A DNA stretch of 5,998 bases from Deltaproteobacteria bacterium. GTDB taxonomy: Bacteria; Desulfobacterota; Desulfobacteria; Desulfobacterales; C00003060. A model generated the notes under the pieces. That model was not told where the DNA came from. It saw only the letters and a list, made by a program, of their open reading frames with translations, and made no database searches. Numbering within the stretch: the first letter of the stretch is position 1; every line of letters begins with the position of its first letter. Where the stretch lies: the NCBI GenBank assembly GCA_019309245.1, contig JAFDGP010000163.1, forward strand, positions 1 through 5,998, written 5' to 3'. The position numbers and the translations under genes were made by a program. Positions 1 to 4,057 of this stretch are shown here, one piece after another.

Positions 1-375
1 GCGTTGGGTGATCGGGCCCTGTTTTTGATCGGCGCCATCCACGGCAACCCTGAAAATTCCGGACATGATTACGCCGCATCGTTAAAAGCGTTTCAAAGGC
101 TTCAGAAGGCCTTCCCGGCCAGCAGGATGGTAGAGCGGGCAACGCGTGCGGCGAACTATGTGGCCGGACTCTTGGCTCAAGAACAGGTTATTCAAAAACT
201 GAGGTCGAAACGGGCACGCTTGAAAAAAAGCCTTGAGGCATGTAAGGGCAGGGTCAAGAGCCTTCAGACGGCATTGGACGGTTCGGAAGCCGAGATCAAG
301 AGCCTGAAAGATCAACTGGAGAAACTGAAACAGATCGATCTGGTGATTGAGGAAAAGAAAAAGCAGGTAAAATGA
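1..375 (+). CDS. TPR/coiled-coil protein, QseG/YfhG-like (C-terminal part, start outside window)
   Basis: The reading frame is open from the first base and ends at TGA 373-375, so only the last 124 residues are visible. The TTG at position 4 is probably internal, not the true start. Visible residues 1-60 look like a tetratricopeptide helix pair: a GDRALFLIGAIHGNPEN stretch followed by YAASLKAFQRLQKAFPAS, the 'ordered repeat unit then pool until P.S' pattern of TPR proteins. From about residue 60 to the end it becomes a highly charged heptad coiled coil (SKRARLKKSLE, KSLKDQLEKLKQI) ending in a Lys-rich tail. The regulator gene starts 29 bases after the stop. In enterobacteria the lipoprotein QseG (YfhG) sits between the kinase GlrK and the regulator GlrR, and the position and fold here fit an analogue that would act in the envelope with the kinase. 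The lipoprotein signal cannot be checked because the N-terminus is missing. Family assignment is inferred mainly from context. Confidence 0.7.
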   Translation, partial: ALGDRALFLIGAIHGNPENSGHDYAASLKAFQRLQKAFPASRMVERATRAANYVAGLLAQEQVIQKLRSKRARLKKSLEACKGRVKSLQTALDGSEAEIKSLKDQLEKLKQIDLVIEEKKKQVK

Positions 376-389
376 ACCTGCAACTCCTC

Positions 390-395
390 GGAGGG
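390..395 (+). promoter_or_regulatory. Ribosome binding site of the response regulator gene
   Basis: GGAGGG lies 9 bases before the ATG at 405. It is a near-perfect Shine-Dalgarno sequence and supports this start over internal ATG codons. The short 29-base gap after the preceding stop codon, with no terminator in it, fits co-transcription of the two genes. Confidence 0.75.
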
Positions 396-404
396 AACTA
401 ACCC

Positions 405-1766
405 ATGGATAGAATTCTGGTTCTTGACGACGATAAGAACTTGTTGGAAGTCATCAAGATGAGACTGGAAGCCAATGACTTCGAGGTGGCGACAGCCGTT
501 GATGCGATGCAGGCCCTTGAGATAGCGCGACAGCAGAAAGTGGACCTGGCCCTTGTGGACCTCAAGATTTCCGGCACCAACGGCATCGCGGTCATGGAAG
601 AACTCCACGCCCTGAATCCTGAAATTCCTATTATTATTTTGACGGCCTACGGAACGATCAAGAGTGCTGTGGAGGCCATGAAAAAGGGGGCATATAGTTA
701 TCTCAGCAAACCGTTTGACTATCGAGACCTGCTTTTGCAGATCAAAAACGGCTTGGAAAAACGCCGTCTTTCAAGAGAAGTCTCAAGGCTGAGAAACATT
801 GTGGAAGGACAATACGATTTTAAGAACGTGATCGGCAAAAGCGAAAAGATGAAAAAAGTCCTGGCAAAGGTCGGTCAGGCAGCCGGCAGCGAATCCAATG
901 TGTATCTTGAGGGAGAAAGCGGGACGGGAAAGAGCCTGATCGCCAAGACATTGCACGTGGCCGGTTCGCGAAAAGACGGCCCCTTTGTGATTATCAATTG
1001 CGCGACCATTCCTGAAAACCTGCTGGAAAGCGAGCTGTTCGGCTACGAACGGGGCGCCTTTACCGGTGCGACAAAAAGCAAAAAGGGCCTGTTCTTTCAG
1101 GCGCACAAAGGCACGTTGTTCCTTGACGAGATTTCGGAAATGCCGATGTTCATGCAAGCCAAGCTCTTGCGCGCCCTGGAGGACCGGGAATTTTATCCCC
1201 TGGGGGCGGAAAAACCTGTCAAGGTGGATGTCCGGTTGATCGCTGCGTCCAACAAGCACATGAAAGAAGAGGTCAAGCGAGGACGATTTCGAGAAGATCT
1301 CTTTTACCGAATATACGTGATTCCCATCGAGCTTCCGCCGTTAAGGGAACGCAAGGGGGATATCCCTTTGCTGGCAGAGCACTGTCTACGCAGGATCGCC
1401 AAAGAGAGCAAGAAGCAAATCAAGGGCTATACGCCCGGAGCGTTGCAGAAGATGATGTTCTATTCCTGGCCGGGAAATGTGCGGGAGTTGGAGAACACCA
1501 TCGAATGCGCGGTGGCCATGGCCCGACACGATTTGATTACGGAAGACCTGATCCTGCCTTCTCAGACGATTGAGACCGGTCGTCTCAGGCCGTTTAAGGA
1601 GGCCAAGCAAGGCTTTGAAAGAAACTATATCATTGAACTCATGGAACTCACCCAGGGCAATGTCACCAAGGCTGCCAAGCTGGCGGGGAAATACCGTGCC
1701 GATCTTTATGACCTGCTGAAGAAATACGATGTGGATCCGGGGGACTTCCGGGTCCGGGAGGGGTGA
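405..1766 (+). CDS. Sigma-54-dependent response regulator, GlrR/QseF-like
   Basis: Complete 453-residue NtrC-family activator, of normal length for the family. Residues 1-120 form a receiver domain with the acidic pocket D8-D10, the likely phosphoacceptor D52, the switch residue T80 and K102 followed by P103. Residues 140-370 are the AAA+ sigma-54 interaction domain: Walker A GESGTGKS (170-177), the sigma-54-contacting GAFTGA loop (217-222), Walker B GTLFLDE (236-242), the arginine-finger region RFREDLFYR (294-302) and WPGNVREL (355-362). Residues 405-442 form a Fis-type helix-turn-helix (GNVTKAAKLAGKYRADLYDLLKKY), whose R.DLY.LLKKY ending resembles GlrR/QseF more than NtrC. No key residue is missing, so it should be phosphorylated by a partner histidine kinase, bind an enhancer and use ATP to open sigma-54 promoters. 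The kinase is not in the window and is expected upstream. The general family is certain; the GlrR subgroup rests on HTH similarity and the TPR/coiled-coil gene in front. Confidence 0.95.
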   Translation: MDRILVLDDDKNLLEVIKMRLEANDFEVATAVDAMQALEIARQQKVDLALVDLKISGTNGIAVMEELHALNPEIPIIILTAYGTIKSAVEAMKKGAYSYLSKPFDYRDLLLQIKNGLEKRRLSREVSRLRNIVEGQYDFKNVIGKSEKMKKVLAKVGQAAGSESNVYLEGESGTGKSLIAKTLHVAGSRKDGPFVIINCATIPENLLESELFGYERGAFTGATKSKKGLFFQAHKGTLFLDEISEMPMFMQAKLLRALEDREFYPLGAEKPVKVDVRLIAASNKHMKEEVKRGRFREDLFYRIYVIPIELPPLRERKGDIPLLAEHCLRRIAKESKKQIKGYTPGALQKMMFYSWPGNVRELENTIECAVAMARHDLITEDLILPSQTIETGRLRPFKEAKQGFERNYIIELMELTQGNVTKAAKLAGKYRADLYDLLKKYDVDPGDFRVREG

Positions 1767-1801
1767 TTTATCATTTGTCATTTATCATTTATCATCTATC
1801 A
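1767..1801. repeat. Five tandem heptamers, consensus TTTATCA
   Basis: Directly after the regulator stop codon come five consecutive 7-base units: TTTATCA, TTTGTCA, TTTATCA, TTTATCA and TCTATCA, followed by TT. Each imperfect copy differs by one base. Such heptamer strings are, to my knowledge, common between genes in sulfate reducers and some other bacteria. No function can be read from the sequence. Confidence 0.85.
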
Positions 1802-1839
1802 TTGAACAGTCACCAGTGGTCACCCGGATCCACCGGTTG

Positions 1840-1872
1840 CCTGATGCCAGATATCAGATGCTGGATGCCGGA
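1840..1872. repeat. CAGAT/CTGGAT-rich degenerate intergenic repeat
   Basis: The stretch contains staggered near-copies of the units GATGCCAG, ATATCAG, ATGCTGG and ATGCCGG. It has both direct and inverted character (CCAG and CTGG 10 bases apart). It resembles low-complexity 'CCAGAT' repeats found between genes in desulfobacterial genomes. It lies within the cluster of repeats that follows the regulator gene. Confidence 0.5.
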
Positions 1873-1893
1873 AATGGCTCCTTTCGTTCTATC

Positions 1894-1926
1894 TTCCCCC
1901 TTTGGAAAAGGGGAGCGAGGGGGATT
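1894..1926. repeat. Dispersed palindromic repeat with CCCCTTT/AAAGGGG core
   Basis: The core CCCCTTTGGAAAAGGGG (about 1897-1913) forms a short hairpin, followed by AGCGAGGGGGATT. Sequences of this type (C-run, TTT, A-run, G-run, then GAGGGGGATT) are a familiar dispersed repeat family in many proteobacterial genomes. It is not followed by a T-run on either strand, so it is not a good intrinsic terminator. The family assignment is from memory of the pattern. Confidence 0.6.
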
Positions 1927-1935
1927 CGAAAAAAA

Positions 1936-1949
1936 GTTTTAGGTTTTAG
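1936..1949. repeat. Tandem duplication of GTTTTAG
   Basis: Two exact adjacent copies of the 7-mer GTTTTAG, followed by the start of a third (GT). It is short, and its significance is unknown. Confidence 0.6.
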
Positions 1950-1977
1950 GTGAAGCGGTAAAAAATATTTTTGTATT

Positions 1978-2048
1978 ACCGCAGAGAACGCAGAGGATGT
2001 GGAGAATTGGACAAATTTTTCCTCTGTGTTCTCCGCGCTCTCTGTGGT
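1978..2048. repeat. Imperfect inverted repeat, CGCAGAG/CTCTGTG type
   Basis: The left arm (1978-1997) reads ACCGCAGAGAACGCAGAGGA. The right arm (2020-2048), read on the other strand, begins ACCACAGAG, has about 9 extra bases, and ends AACACAGAGGA. The arms are separated by 22 bases. Arms with this 'CGCAGAG...CAGAGGA' wording form a widespread dispersed element between bacterial genes. The extra bases in one arm suggest an insertion or deletion since it formed. Confidence 0.7.
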
Positions 2049-2062
2049 GAAAAATCGTAGGA

Positions 2063-2082
2063 CGGCATTTTTTTATATGCCG
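2063..2082. repeat. Small hairpin with CGGCAT/ATGCCG arms
   Basis: CGGCAT (2063-2068) and ATGCCG (2077-2082) are perfect 6-base arms around an AT-only 8-base loop that starts with six T residues. It has no T-run after the stem on the + strand, so it is unlikely to be a classical terminator. Confidence 0.4.
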
Positions 2083-2123
2083 CCATGATGTGGTCGATAA
2101 GGTTCCGGCCGATGATTTTTTTC

Positions 2124-2152
2124 TTGTAGTCCATCAAATCAACATGTATACT
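2124..2152 (+). promoter_or_regulatory. Candidate sigma-70 promoter for the ATPase gene
   Basis: A TATACT box (2147-2152, five of six consensus bases) lies 17 bases after TTGTAG (2124-2129, three of six). Transcription would start near 2159, giving a leader of about 30 bases before the ATG at 2189. The -35 box is weak, and AT-rich DNA gives such matches by chance. Confidence 0.35.
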
Positions 2153-2188
2153 GTGAAATATCTAGAAAATCAACAATGGCGATGTTGA

Positions 2189-3331
2189 ATGGAGCTTGAA
2201 CGACAATTGCAGCTAGCCCCGTTGCTGGCAATGAAATCGTTTTTCCTTTTTGGGCCGCGCGCCACCGGGAAAACCACACTGGTGCGCCAACAATTGGCGA
2301 AAACAGCTACGGTCATTGATCTTCTGGATTCACGATACTTCCTGCGGCTTTCCAGTGACCCCCACGAGCTCGAGTCCCTGATTGCGGGGGGGGCGTTCGA
2401 CATTGTTGTGATAGACGAAATCCAACGTCTTCCGGAACTCCTGAATGAAATTCATAGACTCATTGAAACCCGCAAGTTCACGTTTTTGCTCACAGGGTCG
2501 AGTGCACGCAAGCTTAGGCGCGGCAAAGCAAACTTGTTGGCCGGTCGTGTTTGGGAAGCGAGAATGTTTCCTCTTATTCGTCGTGAAATCAATGAATTCG
2601 ATTTGGATCGTTACCTGCGCTACGGCGGGCTGCCCGCCGTATATTTGAGCGATTACCCTGAGGAAGAGCTGGATGCGTACGTAAACACATATCTCAAGGA
2701 AGAAATCCTTGCAGAGGGCCTGATTCGGCGTCTTCCGCCGTTTTCGCGGTTTCTCAGGACGATTGCTTTGGCCAATGGAGAAGTTGTGAATTTTACCAAA
2801 CTGGCCAATGACTGCCAGGTTCCCCCTTCTACTGTCGCAGAATATGTTCGACTTCTGGAAGATACCCTGATCGGATTGCTCCTGCCTGCGTGGACGGAAT
2901 CCAAGAAACGCAAAGCAACCAAGACCGGGAAGTTCTATTTTTTTGACCCCGGCGTTACACATGTCCTGGCTGGCACGCAGAGCCTGGATCGCAATTCAAA
3001 TCTTTATGGGAAAAGCTTTGAACAGTTCATCTGTATGGAACTGAGGGCCTATTTGAGTTATCGAAGAAAGAAGCTTGCCCTGACATTCTGGCGATCAAAG
3101 AACGGCCATGAGGTCGATTTTTTGCTGGGAACCCGAACCGCCATTGAGGTAAAGGCCACAAAGAGGCTGAGCAGAAATGATTTTAAGGGCCTGAAATATT
3201 TGAAAGAGGAGGGGGTATTCAAAAAATTTGTCTTGGTAAGCCAGGACCCGGTCAGCGTTCGCACGGACGGGATCTTTGCCATGCCGTGGCAAAGATTTCT
3301 GGTGGAGTTGTGGGAGGACAGATTCGTTTAG
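2189..3331 (+). CDS. AAA+ ATPase with C-terminal DUF4143 domain
   Basis: Complete 380-residue protein. An in-frame TGA (2186-2188) touches the ATG, so this is the earliest possible start; no clear Shine-Dalgarno sequence precedes it. Residues 15-130 carry the ATPase core: Walker A FGPRATGKTT (21-30), Walker B VVIDEIQ (73-79) and a sensor-like LLTGSSARKL (100-109). Residues 165-240 are helical and include a winged-helix-like stretch (FTKLANDCQVPPSTVAEYVRLL). The C-terminal DUF4143 part holds E278, then HEVDFLL (307-313, D310) and AIEVKATK (318-325, E320 and K322), which matches the E...D...ExK pattern of the PD-(D/E)xK nuclease fold. This architecture is common as isolated genes in bacteria and archaea, often in variable regions; its biological role is poorly defined. 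Nuclease activity is not established. It stands alone here between a repeat-rich spacer and a long AT-rich spacer, which suggests an accessory gene. Confidence 0.92.
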   Translation: MELERQLQLAPLLAMKSFFLFGPRATGKTTLVRQQLAKTATVIDLLDSRYFLRLSSDPHELESLIAGGAFDIVVIDEIQRLPELLNEIHRLIETRKFTFLLTGSSARKLRRGKANLLAGRVWEARMFPLIRREINEFDLDRYLRYGGLPAVYLSDYPEEELDAYVNTYLKEEILAEGLIRRLPPFSRFLRTIALANGEVVNFTKLANDCQVPPSTVAEYVRLLEDTLIGLLLPAWTESKKRKATKTGKFYFFDPGVTHVLAGTQSLDRNSNLYGKSFEQFICMELRAYLSYRRKKLALTFWRSKNGHEVDFLLGTRTAIEVKATKRLSRNDFKGLKYLKEEGVFKKFVLVSQDPVSVRTDGIFAMPWQRFLVELWEDRFV

Positions 3332-3570
3332 GCCGAGGGGTGTCAGATGTCGGGAAAAGCAACCGAACCCAAATGCGGGGTTTCGCGCTGACGGGAAGGG
3401 TGTATGAAAATACCTCCAATTGTTGTAAGATCGCCAAGGCCTTTGAAAGTTTTCCGGTTGCATTTGAAATACTCTAACAAATTGATAAATCAAATAAAAA
3501 TAGACGTGTCAAATTCATGAAAATCGGCTTGCCCTTCTTTAGACGGCTTGGCCCGAATGTCTCGGCGAAA

Positions 3571-3588
3571 TGTATGAAATATCATACA
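3571..3588. promoter_or_regulatory. Operator-like perfect palindrome TGTATGA-AATA-TCATACA
   Basis: Two perfect 7-base inverted arms surround a 4-base spacer, the typical size of a site for a dimeric DNA-binding protein. It lies about 240 bases after the ATPase gene and about 370 bases before the sigma-54 promoter, a distance at which enhancer-binding proteins can still act by looping. A related half-site, TGTATGAAAAT, occurs at 3401. The binding protein is unknown. Confidence 0.4.
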
Positions 3589-3650
3589 ATCAAAATATTC
3601 TGTAAACTTAATGAGTTAAAAAAAATGATTGAAACAAAGAGAACTTTTCC

Positions 3651-3666
3651 GTAGGCACGGCCCTAC
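3651..3666. repeat. Short hairpin GTAGG-N6-CCTAC
   Basis: GTAGG (3651-3655) and CCTAC (3662-3666) are perfect 5-base arms around CACGGC. The wording resembles a degenerate copy of the dispersed GTAGGGGCACGGC-type repeat of many bacterial genomes. It is too short to assign with certainty. Confidence 0.3.
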
Positions 3667-3891
3667 ACAATCCTCGACCGCACGGTCTCCATTCTCCAAT
3701 AAATTTAAAAATATTAAAGCAATAGGTCCAGCTTAATGCTGCCCCCGTATGACGTGAATCCAGGAGGCGAATACCATTAAAGTAAAACCAGCACATCATA
3801 CCCGGTCCCCGTCATAATCAAGCAAAAATTTCCCGGCGGTTTCTGAAAATTCGGTCAAAAGGTGCAAGGGCCGCCGGATAAAACGAACCCC

Positions 3892-3955
3892 ATATCCCTT
3901 TGAATTCTCGCGGCAACCGCCGCTGATCCAAGCGCATCCAAAGGGATATTTTTTT
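3892..3955 (+). terminator. Large stem-loop followed by seven T residues
   Basis: ATATCCCTTTG (3892-3902) pairs perfectly over 11 bases with CAAAGGGATAT (3939-3949). The 36-base loop holds a smaller hairpin, GCGG-CAA-CCGC (3910-3920). The stem ends in T3949-T3955, as in an intrinsic terminator on the + strand. It could stop transcripts coming from the ATPase region, insulating the promoter that starts three bases later. The long structured loop is unusual for a plain terminator, so a DNA site for a regulator is an alternative. Confidence 0.5.
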
Positions 3956-3957
3956 GT

Positions 3958-3973
3958 TGGCATGTGGTTTGCG
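3958..3973 (+). promoter_or_regulatory. Sigma-54 (-24/-12) promoter of the surface protein gene
   Basis: TGGCATGTGGTTTGCG matches the sigma-54 consensus TGGCACG-N4-TTGCW. The invariant GG (3959-3960) and GC (3971-3972) have the required spacing, and the rest differs from consensus only at C-to-T in the -24 element and the final weak position. Transcription would start near 3984, giving an untranslated leader of about 74 bases before the ATG at 4058. Such promoters need an NtrC-type activator; one is encoded at 405-1766, although nothing proves that it acts here. Confidence 0.75.
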
Positions 3974-4057
3974 TCATGGTAAGGGCAACAATATGTGGGT
4001 GGTTGATTCAGAGACAACGCAACAGGTTGTACGTTTCCCCCGTTTGAGACGGATCAG

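Larger units (their letters stand above)
1976..2134 (-). pseudogene. Possible minus-strand gene remnant running into the inverted repeat
   Basis: An ATG on the minus strand at 2134-2132 opens a 52-codon frame ending at TAA (1978-1976). Its first 29 residues (beginning MDYKKKIIGRNLIDHIMAAY) have the composition of an ordinary globular helical protein. The remaining residues are translated from the inverted repeat and look unnatural (Arg/Gln/Pro/Ser rich). This could be the 5' end of a small gene cut off by the repeat, or chance. I see no good ribosome binding site and do not recognise a family. Confidence 0.15.
3332..3891. other. Long intergenic region, partly AT-rich, no supported gene
   Basis: This 560-base stretch after the ATPase gene has no reading frame with a credible start, ribosome binding site or natural-looking protein. 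Positions about 3470-3640 and 3695-3725 are strongly AT-rich with A- and T-tracts. Recognisable items are a weak AACCC/GGGTT pair (3366-3382), an 18-base palindrome at 3571, a small GTAGG/CCTAC hairpin (3651-3666) and CCGGCGG (3833-3839) paired with CCGCCGG (3871-3877). It probably contains upstream regulatory DNA for the gene at 4058 and possibly decayed sequence. Confidence 0.5.

Noticed and set aside
783..1259. 158-codon minus-strand frame opposite the regulator gene
   Set aside because: It is the mirror image of the conserved AAA+ domain and has no features of its own.
1767..1801. CRISPR-like array
   Set aside because: The units are 7 bases and directly adjacent, with no spacers; no cas gene is present.
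1729..1953. + strand frame running from the end of the regulator through the repeat cluster
   Set aside because: It is translated almost wholly from known-type intergenic repeats and has no independent start signal.
2330..2962. 210-codon minus-strand frame opposite the ATPase gene
   Set aside because: It lies entirely within the ATPase coding region, which has clear conserved motifs; the antisense protein has no recognisable features.
2971..2986. TGGCACG inside the ATPase gene resembling a -24 element
   Set aside because: The -12 GC is missing at the required spacing (CT instead), and it lies within coding sequence.
3830..3960. Riboswitch (cyclic-di-GMP, cobalamin or similar) before the surface protein gene
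   Set aside because: None of the conserved core sequences I know is present, and the structure lies before the predicted transcription start.
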